A DNA stretch of 45,054 nt from JBDTMT01 sp033764095 (GTDB lineage: Bacteria; Desulfobacterota; Binatia; HRBIN30; CADEER01): contig JANRJF010000435.1 of the NCBI GenBank assembly GCA_033764095.1, positions 1 through 45,054 of the forward strand. The letters run 5' to 3'. Below the pieces are notes generated by a model. That model saw only the letters and a program-made list of their open reading frames with translations. It was not told the DNA's origin and made no database searches. Position numbers and translations under genes: made by a program. Shown here piece after piece: positions 8,719 to 17,079 of this stretch (position 1 is the first letter of the stretch; the number at the start of each line of letters is the position of its first letter).

Positions 8719-8734
8719 GCTAACGGGCGTTAGC
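8719..8734. promoter_or_regulatory. GCTAACG-2-CGTTAGC palindrome, putative operator
   Basis: Perfect 7-base arms separated by two bases, just upstream of the acyl-CoA dehydrogenase start at 8711. The same core (GGCTAAC...GTTAGCC) recurs at 12206-12227. The size and symmetry fit a TetR-type dimeric repressor site, but no regulator gene is in the window. Confidence 0.6.
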
Positions 8735-8843
8735 CGCTCGGTCGGTGACGAGTCAAGCCGCCATCCGACCTCAAAAAAGGCGCATTGACGCGTCGCAGAA
8801 CTGCTGGGACAAGAGCAGCGCGACACTCGACACGGAGGTGGTG

Positions 8844-10688
8844 ATGGCCGAGCGACTGCGGCTCTTGGGGATGTGGGTGGGGTTGCTGACGGTGGGCGGG
8901 CTGGCCGCCGGCTGTTCCAGCGATCACCACAAGAAGAAGTCGACGCCGACGCCGACGCCCACCGCGTCGGTGACGCGCACCAACAGCGCGACGCCGACCG
9001 CGACCGCGACGGCGGTAGCGACCGCCACCTCGACCGCCACACCGCCGTCCACCGCGACGCCGACCGCGACGCCGACGCCGCTGCTGACCAGCACCGCGAC
9101 CGCCAGCCGCACGCCGACCGCGACGCCGACCCCGGACGTCGACTGCCCGATCGAGCTCGACACCGGCCTCGGCACCATCTGCGGCACCACCGCGACGACC
9201 GCCGGCGTCTCCTCCGATGCCTTCCTCGGCATGCCGTACGCCGAGGACACCAGCGGCGCCAACCGCTGGGCGCCGCCGGTGCCGGTCACAACGCTGCCGG
9301 ACAGGTTCCAGGCGACGCACTACGGTCACATCTGCCCGCAGGCCTCGGCGCCGGCCGGCCTGCCGCCGGCAAGCGAGGACTGCCTGTCGATCAACGTCTG
9401 GACGCCGTCCGACCGCACCGCCGAGGAGAAGCTGCCGGTGATGGTCTACATCCACGGCGGCGCGTTCCTGTGGGGCTCCAGCGCCTCGCCGCTCTACGAC
9501 TCCGCCTACGTCAGCACGACCCAGCGCGTCGTCGTCGCCAGCTTCAACTACCGCCTCGGCGCGCTCGCCTTCCTGGCCGGCATCGCCGGGCTGGAGGGCA
9601 ACTACGGCTTCCTCGACCAGCAACTGGCGCTGCAATGGGTGCAGGACCACATCGCCGACTTCGGCGGCGATCCCGAGCACGTCACCATCTTCGGCGAGAG
9701 CGCCGGCGCCATGTCGGTCGGCCTGCACCTGCTGTCGGCGCCGAGCAGCGCCGAGCTGTTCGACGCGGCGCTGATGGAGAGCAACCCCCTGGCGCTGCCC
9801 TACAAGACGGTCGAGGAGGCCAAGCCGTTCGGCACCCTGCTCGCCGGCCTGCTGCAATGCCAACCAGACGACCTCACCTGCCTGCGCGACAAGCCCTGGG
9901 AACAGGTGGTCGCCGTCCAGGAGGACAAGTCGCTGATCATCCCCGGCCTGCTCAGCGGCTTCAGCGGCCTGCTGCTGTGGACGCCGGTGGTCGACGGCAC
10001 GCTCATCACCCGCGAGCCGGTCGCCGGCGCCGTGGCGGACGGCCTGCCGAAACCGACGCTGGTTGGCACCAACCGCGACGAGGGGACGGTGTTCGTGTAC
10101 TCCGCGCTCAAGATCCTGGGCTACGAGACGCTGAGCCCGGCCAACTACAAGCTGCTGCTCACCGGCCTGTTCGGCGGCACGACGGCGGCGGAGATCGAAG
10201 TCCTCTACCCGCCCGCAGCGGACAGCGCGCCGGTCGCCTCGCAGCTCTCCAACGACTACATGTTCTTCTGCGCCTCGCGCTTCGTCGCCCAGCACGGCGA
10301 CCAGTCCACCTACGCGTACGAGTTCAACAAGCTGAGCAACTTCAACATTTTCCCCTCGGTGCCGCAGTGCGCCACGCAGGTCTGTCACACCGCCGAGCTG
10401 CCGTACGTGTTCAACAGCGCCGCCAACCTCGGCTACCACTTCACCCCGGCCGAGGAGCTGCTGTCCGAGCAGATGGTCGGCTACTGGGGCGCCTTCGCGC
10501 ATCCGCCGCACAACCCGAGCCCGATTGGCGCCGATCGGCCGACCTGGCCGGCGTTCCCCGGCGAGCACTACCTGCTGCTCGATTCGCCGCCGACGCCGGC
10601 GGTCGATCCGCCGCACAACTGCGACTTCTGGGACACCGTCGGCTACGGAACGATCACCGTGGGCGGCCCGGCGGGCCTGTCCGAATGA
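8844..10688 (+). CDS. Type B carboxylesterase, surface lipoprotein
   Basis: A 614-residue exported esterase of the para-nitrobenzyl/carboxylesterase type B family. A lipoprotein signal ends at the lipobox LAAGC (Cys24). A Thr/Pro/Ala-rich linker (about 32-97) tethers the enzyme away from the membrane. Catalytic residues are Ser286 (GESAGA), Glu413 (NRDEGTVF) and His515 (CHTAELPYVF); the EDCLSINVWTP signature precedes them. The linker plus lipid anchor is unusual for this family and matches other proteins in this window. GGAGG at 8834-8838 fixes the ATG at 8844; the longer frame from 8745 lacks a ribosome site. Substrate is unknown; extracellular ester cleavage is likely. Confidence 0.92.
   Translation: MAERLRLLGMWVGLLTVGGLAAGCSSDHHKKKSTPTPTPTASVTRTNSATPTATATAVATATSTATPPSTATPTATPTPLLTSTATASRTPTATPTPDVDCPIELDTGLGTICGTTATTAGVSSDAFLGMPYAEDTSGANRWAPPVPVTTLPDRFQATHYGHICPQASAPAGLPPASEDCLSINVWTPSDRTAEEKLPVMVYIHGGAFLWGSSASPLYDSAYVSTTQRVVVASFNYRLGALAFLAGIAGLEGNYGFLDQQLALQWVQDHIADFGGDPEHVTIFGESAGAMSVGLHLLSAPSSAELFDAALMESNPLALPYKTVEEAKPFGTLLAGLLQCQPDDLTCLRDKPWEQVVAVQEDKSLIIPGLLSGFSGLLLWTPVVDGTLITREPVAGAVADGLPKPTLVGTNRDEGTVFVYSALKILGYETLSPANYKLLLTGLFGGTTAAEIEVLYPPAADSAPVASQLSNDYMFFCASRFVAQHGDQSTYAYEFNKLSNFNIFPSVPQCATQVCHTAELPYVFNSAANLGYHFTPAEELLSEQMVGYWGAFAHPPHNPSPIGADRPTWPAFPGEHYLLLDSPPTPAVDPPHNCDFWDTVGYGTITVGGPAGLSE
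8938..9135 (+). repeat. Coding Thr/Pro linker repeat of the esterase
   Basis: Degenerate 6- and 12-base repeats (ACGCCGACC, GCGACGCCGACC) encode the TPTATATP linker. It is one of several such coding tracts in the window and is unrelated to the intergenic word repeats. Confidence 0.85.
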
Positions 10689-10792
10689 CGCCGGTAGCGA
10701 GCGCGGCGCCCGCGAGCAACCGATGCGCATCCGCCCCTTCGTCTGGGTGTGAATTTCGCTTCCCGCGCGACTCCGGCTAGGAAGCGTGCGGC

Positions 10793-11305
10793 ATGGACAC
10801 GCTGCTGCACGTCGCCGGCCTGGCGCTGCTTCTGCTCGGCTGTCTCGCCGCCGTCTTCGCGATCGTGCTCGGCCTGCCGGGCACGCTGCTGATCGTCGCC
10901 TTCGCGCTGCTCTACGCCTGGGCGACCGGCTTCGCCGTCATCCACGCCTCCACCATCGGGTGGCTGGCGTTGCTGGCGGTCTGTGCCGAGGGCTTGGAGC
11001 TCGCCGCCAGCGGCGCCGGCGCCGCCGGCGCGCGCCCGTCGTGGCGGGTGACCTTCGGCGCGCTGGGCGGCGCGTTCGTCGGCGCCCTGCTCGGCGCGCC
11101 GCTGCTGTTCGGCATCGGCGCGCTGTTCGGCGCGCTCGCCGGCGCCTTTGCCGGCGCCGCGCTGGCGGTGCGCAGCGAGGGCGGCAGCGTCGACGCGTCG
11201 CTCACCACCGGCTGGGCGGCGCTGCGCGGCCGCCTGCTCGGCTTCATCGTGAAGCTGGCGGTGGCAGTGGTGATGGTCGGGATCGTGGTCGTCGCCGCTC
11301 TCTAG
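10793..11305 (+). CDS. DUF456-family membrane protein
   Basis: A 170-residue integral membrane protein. It opens with a helix (LALLLLGCLAAVFAIVL) and the LGLPGTLLIV motif typical of DUF456, then has a Gly/Ala-rich pair of glycine-zipper-like segments (GALGGAFVGALLGAPLLFGIGA) and a last C-terminal helix. Function of the family is unknown; glycine-zipper segments suggest helix packing or oligomerisation. No strong ribosome site is seen before the ATG at 10793. It is followed 13 bases later by a CCACCA-word inverted repeat and converges on the PaaK-like gene. Confidence 0.8.
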   Translation: MDTLLHVAGLALLLLGCLAAVFAIVLGLPGTLLIVAFALLYAWATGFAVIHASTIGWLALLAVCAEGLELAASGAGAAGARPSWRVTFGALGGAFVGALLGAPLLFGIGALFGALAGAFAGAALAVRSEGGSVDASLTTGWAALRGRLLGFIVKLAVAVVMVGIVVVAAL

Positions 11306-11317
11306 TCGAAGGATGGA

Positions 11318-11392
11318 CCACCAGGGCACCAGCGGATCTGTTCGCCGGCTGCGTGATCCGGCTTGCTTGGTGTCCTTGGTGCCGCGGTGGTT
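11318..11392. repeat. Inverted repeat of ACCACC/GGTGGT words
   Basis: ACCACCAGGGCACCA at 11318-11332 pairs with 11378-11392 at 13 of 15 positions. An inner GGATC/GATCC pair (11335-11339 / 11356-11360) extends it. It lies between convergent genes; the right arm ends in the stop codon of the PaaK-like gene. Same word family as 7311-7374. Confidence 0.8.
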
Positions 11393-12216
11393 CAAGCTCC
11401 GAAACGAAGGCGCGGCGAGGCCTCCCCACACGCACACGGCGCGGTGTCGATCGTCGCCGCGATGCCGCTGTCGTAGCGCGGCAGCACGACGGTGCGCTGG
11501 CGCGCGGTGAGCACCAGGCGGCCGCCGGCGACCTCCGCGATCACCGCGTCGTCGTTCAGGTGCAGGCCGGCGTGGGCGCGGCACTCGCCGGCGATCCAGG
11601 TGTTCACCTGCGGCAGCGAGAAGATCCGGTAGACGTCGTCGTGCGGCGCCGCCGCGAGCCGCTCGCCGTCGGCCGGCGTCAGCACGACCACGAAGGCGCG
11701 CGGGCGCGCGTAGCCGTCGGCACCGTACAGAAAGCGAAACGAGGCCGGGTCGAGGATCAACGCGGCGGGACGGACGACGTCCCACACCTCGCCGACGCGG
11801 CCGAGGGCGGCGGCATCGCGCACCGGCCCGACCGGCAGCGCCAGCGCATCCAGCGCGTCGAGCGCATCGGTGACCGCCAGCGTGCCCGGCGCCACCAGGC
11901 CGCCGTCCAGGGTGTCGGAGGTTCGCGTGCGCGCCGCCAGGCCGGCGCGCCGCAGCAGGCGCGCGCCGAGCTCCGCCTCGCGATCGAGGTCGGCGCGCGA
12001 CCAGGCGATCGGCGTCGGCCGCGGCACCGCGGCGGTGGTCAGTCCGGCGCGGATCAGGTCCTCCGCCGCCAGGCCGAAGCGCCCGAACGGCGGCTGCTCG
12101 GCCACCGCCTCGGCGAACGCCTCGCCGCTCAACACCGGTAGGTCGCTCAGTCCCGCCGCGTCGCCGCGCAACCGCTCGCGCAACGCCGCCGCATCCTTGT
12201 TCGCCGCGGCTAACAT
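11392..12216 (-). CDS. Compact, degenerate PaaK-like adenylate-forming protein
   Basis: A 274-residue relative of phenylacetate-CoA ligase (usual length about 430). The order of blocks is conserved: PPFGRFGLAAEDLIRAGLTT, ADLDREAELGARLLRRAGL, then YRIFSLPQVNTWIAGECRAHAGLHLNDDAVIAEV, then VLPRYDSGIAATIDTAPCACGEASPRLRF. The AMP-binding P-loop (SSGTTGKPT in PaaK) is replaced by LTTAAVPRPTPIAW, and the middle is shortened. It may therefore not adenylate, and could bind acyl-CoA or a ligand instead. The start at 12216 lies inside a 22-base palindrome shared with the divergent crotonase gene, so a repressor there would block both; a downstream start is possible. Confidence 0.72.
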   Translation of the reverse strand: MLAAANKDAAALRERLRGDAAGLSDLPVLSGEAFAEAVAEQPPFGRFGLAAEDLIRAGLTTAAVPRPTPIAWSRADLDREAELGARLLRRAGLAARTRTSDTLDGGLVAPGTLAVTDALDALDALALPVGPVRDAAALGRVGEVWDVVRPAALILDPASFRFLYGADGYARPRAFVVVLTPADGERLAAAPHDDVYRIFSLPQVNTWIAGECRAHAGLHLNDDAVIAEVAGGRLVLTARQRTVVLPRYDSGIAATIDTAPCACGEASPRLRFGA

Positions 12217-12227
12217 ATGTTAGCCGC
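12206..12227. promoter_or_regulatory. 22-base perfect palindrome, putative divergent operator
   Basis: GCGGCTAACAT followed by its exact complement. It overlaps the start of the minus-strand PaaK-like gene and lies 56 bases before the crotonase ATG. The core matches the palindrome at 8719-8734 upstream of the acyl-CoA dehydrogenase, so one regulator probably controls all three. Confidence 0.68.
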
Positions 12228-12282
12228 TACCATCGCGTCGCGACCTCCCGCAAGCACCACCGGCGCGCAGAGGAGCCCGAGC

Positions 12283-13083
12283 ATGTCGTACGAGACCGTC
12301 CTGTTCGAAGTACGCGACCGCGTCGCGACGCTGACGCTCAACCGCCCCGATCGCCTGAACGCGATGAACCAGCAGATGAAGGACGACCTGCGCGCCGCCT
12401 GGCAGCGGGTGAAGGACGATCCCGACATCTGGGTGGCGATCATCACCGGCGCCGGGCGCGGCTTCTCCAGCGGCGCCGACGTGCAGTCGCTCGACGCGGG
12501 CGGCTTCACCAAGATCGACCGCTGGCGCGAGCTCTGCATGCACGAGGGCATCCGCGCCCTGCCGACACCGCGCCGCATGCACGTGCACAAGCCGGTGATC
12601 GCGGCGGTGAACGGCGTCGCCGCCGGCGTCTCGCTCGATCAGATCACCGAGTCGGACATCCCCATCGCGTCGGACAAGGCGTATTTCGTCGACCCGCACG
12701 TCTCCATCGGCCTGGTCTCGTCGCACGAGATGGTCAACATGGCGCGCCGCGTGCCGGTTGCCGCCTGCCTGCGCATGGCGCTGCTCGGCAACCAGGAGAA
12801 GATGAGCGCGCAGCGCGCCTACGAGATCGGCCTGGTCACCGAAGTGGTGCCGCACGAGCAGCTGATGGAGCGCGCCACCGAGCTGGCGCACAAGCTGCTC
12901 AAGAACGCGCCGCTCGCCGTCTGGGGCACCAAGATGGGCATCCTGCGCGGCCTCGGTCTGCCGATCGAGCAGGCGGAGGAGATCGCCGCCGGTTACCTGG
13001 AGGTGGTCGAGCAGTCCGAGGACCAGAAGGAAGGTCCGCGCGCGTTCGTCGAGAAGCGCGCGCCGCAGTGGAAGGCGCGCTGA
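12283..13083 (+). CDS. Crotonase-fold (enoyl-CoA hydratase/isomerase family) protein
   Basis: A 266-residue crotonase, normal length. The CoA-binding NRPDRLNAMN (20-29) and first oxyanion-hole segment FSSGADVQ (61-68) are clear, and the second lies in AAVNGVAAGVSLDQ (107-120). Aligned to mitochondrial hydratase, the catalytic Glu144 and Glu164 positions are Asp119 and His139. Classical hydration is therefore doubtful; isomerase, hydrolase or another crotonase reaction is possible. The ATG at 12283 has an AGGAG site at 12271-12275; the longer frame starts inside the palindrome. It is divergent from the PaaK-like gene and shares its putative operator. Confidence 0.9.
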   Translation: MSYETVLFEVRDRVATLTLNRPDRLNAMNQQMKDDLRAAWQRVKDDPDIWVAIITGAGRGFSSGADVQSLDAGGFTKIDRWRELCMHEGIRALPTPRRMHVHKPVIAAVNGVAAGVSLDQITESDIPIASDKAYFVDPHVSIGLVSSHEMVNMARRVPVAACLRMALLGNQEKMSAQRAYEIGLVTEVVPHEQLMERATELAHKLLKNAPLAVWGTKMGILRGLGLPIEQAEEIAAGYLEVVEQSEDQKEGPRAFVEKRAPQWKAR

Positions 13084-13092
13084 GCGGCGCGC

Positions 13093-14061
13093 TCAGCCGG
13101 CGCGTGTCGCCGCCGCAATCGGCACCGGCTCGAGAAAGATCCGCGCCCGGGCGGCCAGATCCGGCACCGCGCCGAGCCGCCGGTCGATGATCTCGCTCAG
13201 CGCCTCCTGATCGGCGCGCGAGCGGATGCGGGGCTCCACGGCGATGGCGGAGAGCACGTCGCGCGACCACTGCGCGTCGAACGGCAGGCGGCTGAATGCG
13301 CAGAGCGCGCGCAGGAAGTCCTCGTGCAGGTCGAATTCCCAGAACAGCAGGAACTTGTCCGGGCGCTGCCGACGCTGCTGATCGAACCACAGCAGGATGT
13401 CGAACAACCGCTCCAGCACCGCCGCGCGCGACGGCTGATCGGACGCGTCGAGCAGCGGCGCCCAGAAGTGGCCGGCACGGCGCACCGACTCGGCACAGTC
13501 GATCGGATGCCGGACCGGCAGCAGAAAGCGCAGCTGCGGCAGGGCGTCGGTCAACGCCGCCAGGTCGACGCGGCGCGCCCAGATGTGGTTGAGCACCGCC
13601 ATCGAGTCCTTCCAGAACAGGCAGCGCAGTTGCGGTTTGACGATCTGCGCGCCGTAGCGCGCCGCGTAGCGCTGCCGCGGTGCCGGCCGCTCGAAGGCGT
13701 GTGAGGCGAGCACGCTGCCGCCGTGCGCGCCGCGCCGGCCGCCCTGCGCGAGGCGCACGGCGGCGGCGATGAAGCGCCGCAGGCGTTGCGGATCGGGAGC
13801 GCGGAAGAAGTCGAGCGACGGTTTGGTGGCGAGCCGCACCCAGCCGTGATTGAGCGCGATCGCGCCGGGGTGCAGCGCGAACAGGGCCGCGGTCAGGGTG
13901 GTCAGGTTGCGGTACGAGCCGAGCGGCATGACGACCGTCTCGATCTGGTCGCGCGCCGCGCGTACGGACGGCGACGGCGTCGCCGCGAGCTCCCACTCGA
14001 GGCCGAGCCGCGTCAGCAGGCGGCGTGTCGCGCTCGGCCCCATCGCCGCGGCGCGTGCCAT
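13093..14061 (-). CDS. Sulfotransferase-like P-loop protein
   Basis: A 322-residue protein with the layout of PAPS-dependent sulfotransferases. A weak 5'-phosphosulfate loop candidate is VVMPLGSYRNLTTLTAAL (43-60) and a convincing 3'-phosphate motif is LPVRHPIDCAESVRR (181-195), with Arg184 and Ser192. The first loop lacks the usual PRSGTT, so binding may differ. There is no signal peptide; family members often act on lipids, sugars or small molecules. Met7 at 14043 is an alternative start. It converges on the crotonase with 9 bases between stops and diverges from an acyl-CoA dehydrogenase. Confidence 0.65.
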   Translation of the reverse strand: MARAAAMGPSATRRLLTRLGLEWELAATPSPSVRAARDQIETVVMPLGSYRNLTTLTAALFALHPGAIALNHGWVRLATKPSLDFFRAPDPQRLRRFIAAAVRLAQGGRRGAHGGSVLASHAFERPAPRQRYAARYGAQIVKPQLRCLFWKDSMAVLNHIWARRVDLAALTDALPQLRFLLPVRHPIDCAESVRRAGHFWAPLLDASDQPSRAAVLERLFDILLWFDQQRRQRPDKFLLFWEFDLHEDFLRALCAFSRLPFDAQWSRDVLSAIAVEPRIRSRADQEALSEIIDRRLGAVPDLAARARIFLEPVPIAAATRAG

Positions 14062-14268
14062 CGCCGCCGCCGTCGAGTCAAGCCAGCCCGGCGCGTCCGC
14101 GCCGTCCGCAATCCGACGCCGGACCGACCGGCCCTTGCAGCCGACCGCCGCTCCGACCTAACAACTTTGCTGCCCATGACACCGATCCGACTCGCCCCCC
14201 GCCCGAGCCCGTGCCGGTCGGCGGCGACGCGCGATCCCTCTCACTGACGATCAATCCCCGGAGCCGTT

Positions 14269-15405
14269 ATGGATCTCGCCTACACCCCCGAGCAGGAAGC
14301 CTTTCGCCGCCAGGTCCGGCAGTGGATCGAGGCCAACGTGCCGAAGCGCGCCGAGGTGCGCGACCTCGACGCGGCGCGCGCCTGGCAGCGCAAGCTGAAC
14401 GACGCCGGCTATCTCGGCGTCGGGTGGCCGAAGGAGCACGGCGGCGCGGCGCTCGACAAGGTGCAGCAGGGCATTCTCAACGAGGAGCTGGCGCGCGCCA
14501 ACGCCCCCGGCGTGGTCAACTCGATGGCCATCTGGTGGGTCGGCCCGGCGATCATCAAGTACGGCACCGACGAGCAGAAGCAGCGCTTCCTGCCGCGCAT
14601 CCTCAACGCCGAGGAGATCTGGGCGACCGGCTACTCGGAGCCCGGCTCGGGCAGCGACATGGCGGCGGCGAAGACCAAGGCGGAGCGCGACGGCGACTTC
14701 TACGTCGTCACCGGCCAGAAGGTGTGGACCACCATCGCGCACATCTCCGACTGGTACTTCGTGCTGGTGCGCACCTCGACCGAGGGGCCGAAGTGGGCCG
14801 GGCTGACGCTGCTGCTGATGGACCTCAAGTCGCCCGGCGTCGAGATCCGCCCGATCCGCCAGATCACCGGCGACAGCGAGTTCAACGAAGTGTTCATGCA
14901 CGAGGTGCGCGTGCCGGTCGCCAACCGGCTGGGCGCCGAGGGACAGGGCTGGGAGATCGTCAGCGGCGCGCTGATCAACGAGCGCAGCGGCATCGCCGGC
15001 TCGATTCGCGCCGACCAGTCGTTCGCCAAGCTGGTCAACCTGGCGCGCGAACGCCAGCGGACGCGCGACCCGATCTGGCGCCAGCGCCTCGCCGACCTCG
15101 CCATCCGCACGCAGATCACCAAGGCCTCCGGCTTCCGCGCCATGACCGACGACCTGAGGGGGCGCATGAACCCGCACCTGTCGGCCGGCATGAAGCTGCT
15201 CTCCACCGAGCTGACGCAGAAGTTCTCCGAGGCCGGCGCCGACCTGCTCGGCATCGACGCGCTGCTGTGGGACAGCGATGCGCCCGACGGCGGCAAGCTG
15301 GCCTACACCTTCCTCTACGACCGCTCGATGACCATCGCCGGCGGCACCAGCGAGGTGCAGCGCAACATCGTCGCGCAGCGGGTGCTCGGCCTGCCGAGGA
15401 AATAG
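14269..15405 (+). CDS. Acyl-CoA dehydrogenase
   Basis: A 378-residue FAD-dependent acyl-CoA dehydrogenase. It shows GYSEPGSGSDMAA (121-133), YVVTGQKVWTT (145-155), FNEVFMHEVRVP and the C-terminal IAGGTSEVQRNIVAQRVLG. As in the enzyme at 7515 the residue before GTSE is glycine, and Glu238 in NERSG is the likely catalytic base, suggesting a branched or bulky substrate subclass. A start at 14269 has a modest CCGGAG site at 14258-14263. A CTAAC half-site occurs upstream at 14158, but no full palindrome. The stop is followed within 10 bases by the left arm of a word repeat. Confidence 0.94.
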   Translation: MDLAYTPEQEAFRRQVRQWIEANVPKRAEVRDLDAARAWQRKLNDAGYLGVGWPKEHGGAALDKVQQGILNEELARANAPGVVNSMAIWWVGPAIIKYGTDEQKQRFLPRILNAEEIWATGYSEPGSGSDMAAAKTKAERDGDFYVVTGQKVWTTIAHISDWYFVLVRTSTEGPKWAGLTLLLMDLKSPGVEIRPIRQITGDSEFNEVFMHEVRVPVANRLGAEGQGWEIVSGALINERSGIAGSIRADQSFAKLVNLARERQRTRDPIWRQRLADLAIRTQITKASGFRAMTDDLRGRMNPHLSAGMKLLSTELTQKFSEAGADLLGIDALLWDSDAPDGGKLAYTFLYDRSMTIAGGTSEVQRNIVAQRVLGLPRK

Positions 15406-15411
15406 TGGTGC

Positions 15412-15579
15412 GCGATGGGCGATGAGCGATGAGTGGTTGCCGGCGACACCGCCGGCTGTCGCCCAGCACGCGCCGCTGATCGCCTCGTGCTTCGCGTGCC
15501 CACTGAGGAAGACGTGCCGATCGATGAGCACCTGACGGCGCGATCAAGGCTCGTCGCTCGTCGCTCATCGCTCATCGCT
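15412..15579. repeat. Inverted repeat of GATGAGC words; right arm is coding
   Basis: GCGATGAGCGATGAG at 15419-15433 is perfectly complementary to 15564-15578. Same 7-base word as 3296-3368. The right arm encodes residues just before the first membrane helix of the next gene (LVARRSSLIAC). Confidence 0.88.
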
Positions 15580-17079
15580 TGCCTCACGTGCCTGGCGCTG
15601 CAGGCGCTGCTGCTGTTCTCCGATCTCGGCCATCTGCCGGCCTGGGGCGACGAGTACGCCAGCCTGCAACGCGCCGGCCTGGCGCCGGCGGCGCTGGTCG
15701 AGTCGCTGCGCACCAACGTCCACCCGCCGCTCTACTCGGTTCTCCTGCGCGCCTGGTTGGCGCTGCCGCTGCCCGGGACACCGCTGCTGCGCGCCCGCGC
15801 GCTGTCCGCATTGCTGGTGCTGGTGGCCACCGTCGTGCTGGCCGGCACCTGGCTGCGCCCGCTCGCGCCGCCGTGCCGCCACTGGTTCCTCGCCCTGTGG
15901 GCGACCTCGCCGGCACTGCTGCTGTACGGCCGCATGGCGCGCAGCTACAGCCTGCAGCTGCTGCTCGCGCCGCTGGCGCTGTGGCTCGGCTGGCGTGCCG
16001 TGCGGCACGCCGAGGCGCGCACCGCGCTCGCCTACGGCGGCGTCGTGACGCTGCTGCTCTACGTCCACTACCTGCCCGGCCTGGCGGTGCTGGCGGCGGT
16101 CGGCGCGGCGGGCCTGCTGCGGCTGTGGCAGCAGCGCGACGCGGCGGCGGCGCGGGCGCTGGGGCTGCCGTTGGTGATCGTCGGCGTCGCCTACCTGCCG
16201 TGGCTGCCGGAGCTCGACTCGGCGGTGACGCGGGTCAGCCACGGCACCGGCCTGCACGTCTTCGGCGACGCCTGGCGCGATGCCGCCGGCGCGTTGCTGT
16301 ACACCGCGCTCGCCTTCACCGCCGGCGAGGTCTGGTGGTGGTGGACGCCGCTCGCGCTGCCGCCGCTGGCGGTCCTGCTCGGCGCGCTGCTCTGGCGCGC
16401 CCTGCGCCCGCCGCCGGCGTGGCTCGGGCTGGTCGCCGTCGTCGCCGTCGTCGCGTTCGCCGGCGCGACCCGCTGGGTGTCGGTCGGCTTCGTCGCCGCA
16501 CGCCTGCTCTTCCTGTTGCCCTTCGCGCTGCTGCTGCTGCTGCGTGGCGGTACGGGCGCACCGCGCCTGCGCGCCGTCGCCTGCGGCACCTGGCTCGCCG
16601 TCTCGCTCGCCGGCGTCGCCGCCTACGCCAGCGGCCGCGGCTTCCTCAACCAGGCGTACGTCATTCCCGCCGACGCGATCGCCGCCGCGGTCGCCGGCCG
16701 CGGCGAGCCGGCGCCGCGGCTGGTGCTCGACCACTACAACATCAACCTGTCGGCGGTGCTGCTCGACCTGCCGGCGACGACGCGCGTCGTCTGGGTGAGC
16801 GACGCGGCGAGCGCCGCACGCGCCGCCGACTGGCCGCGCGCCGAGCCCGACGCCCACCTGTGGTTCGCCCACAGCCTGCACGACGCCTCGCCACAGCAGT
16901 GGAACCGCGCCATCGAGCGCGCCTGGCAGGCGCGCTGCCCGATCGTCCGGCAGCGCTTCGCGCCCTACTCCGATCTTGAACGGACGCTGATGCGCGTCGC
17001 CGGGCGCCGCGAGCCACCGACGCACGCGGTCGAGCTGATCGAGCTGCGCTGCCCGCCGCAGCGCGAGCCCGCTGCATGA
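15514..17079 (+). CDS. GT-C type (GT39-like) membrane glycosyltransferase
   Basis: About 521 residues with roughly ten membrane helices. The first extracytoplasmic loop carries the GT-C acidic signature WGDEYASL and HPPLYSVLLR, typical of glycosyltransferases that use polyprenyl-phosphate sugars. The acceptor is unknown. The start is uncertain: GTG 15514 has GAGGAA just upstream; GTG 15433 is also open. The N-terminus through LVARRSSLIAC is read from a GATGAGC-word repeat arm, so the original start may have been lost. The C-terminal third (about 400-521) is a soluble domain. The stop overlaps the next ATG by four bases (ATGA), so this is the first gene of a four-gene operon. Confidence 0.85.
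   Translation: MPIDEHLTARSRLVARRSSLIACLTCLALQALLLFSDLGHLPAWGDEYASLQRAGLAPAALVESLRTNVHPPLYSVLLRAWLALPLPGTPLLRARALSALLVLVATVVLAGTWLRPLAPPCRHWFLALWATSPALLLYGRMARSYSLQLLLAPLALWLGWRAVRHAEARTALAYGGVVTLLLYVHYLPGLAVLAAVGAAGLLRLWQQRDAAAARALGLPLVIVGVAYLPWLPELDSAVTRVSHGTGLHVFGDAWRDAAGALLYTALAFTAGEVWWWWTPLALPPLAVLLGALLWRALRPPPAWLGLVAVVAVVAFAGATRWVSVGFVAARLLFLLPFALLLLLRGGTGAPRLRAVACGTWLAVSLAGVAAYASGRGFLNQAYVIPADAIAAAVAGRGEPAPRLVLDHYNINLSAVLLDLPATTRVVWVSDAASAARAADWPRAEPDAHLWFAHSLHDASPQQWNRAIERAWQARCPIVRQRFAPYSDLERTLMRVAGRREPPTHAVELIELRCPPQREPAA

Noticed and set aside
8730..10730. Long minus-strand frame opposite the carboxylesterase (666 codons)
   Set aside because: Arg/Gly/Gln-rich shadow of a gene with clear catalytic motifs on the plus strand; same effect opposite most genes at this GC.
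14156..14166. Third copy of the GCTAAC operator upstream of the second acyl-CoA dehydrogenase
   Set aside because: Only a CTAAC half-site; no complementary half nearby.
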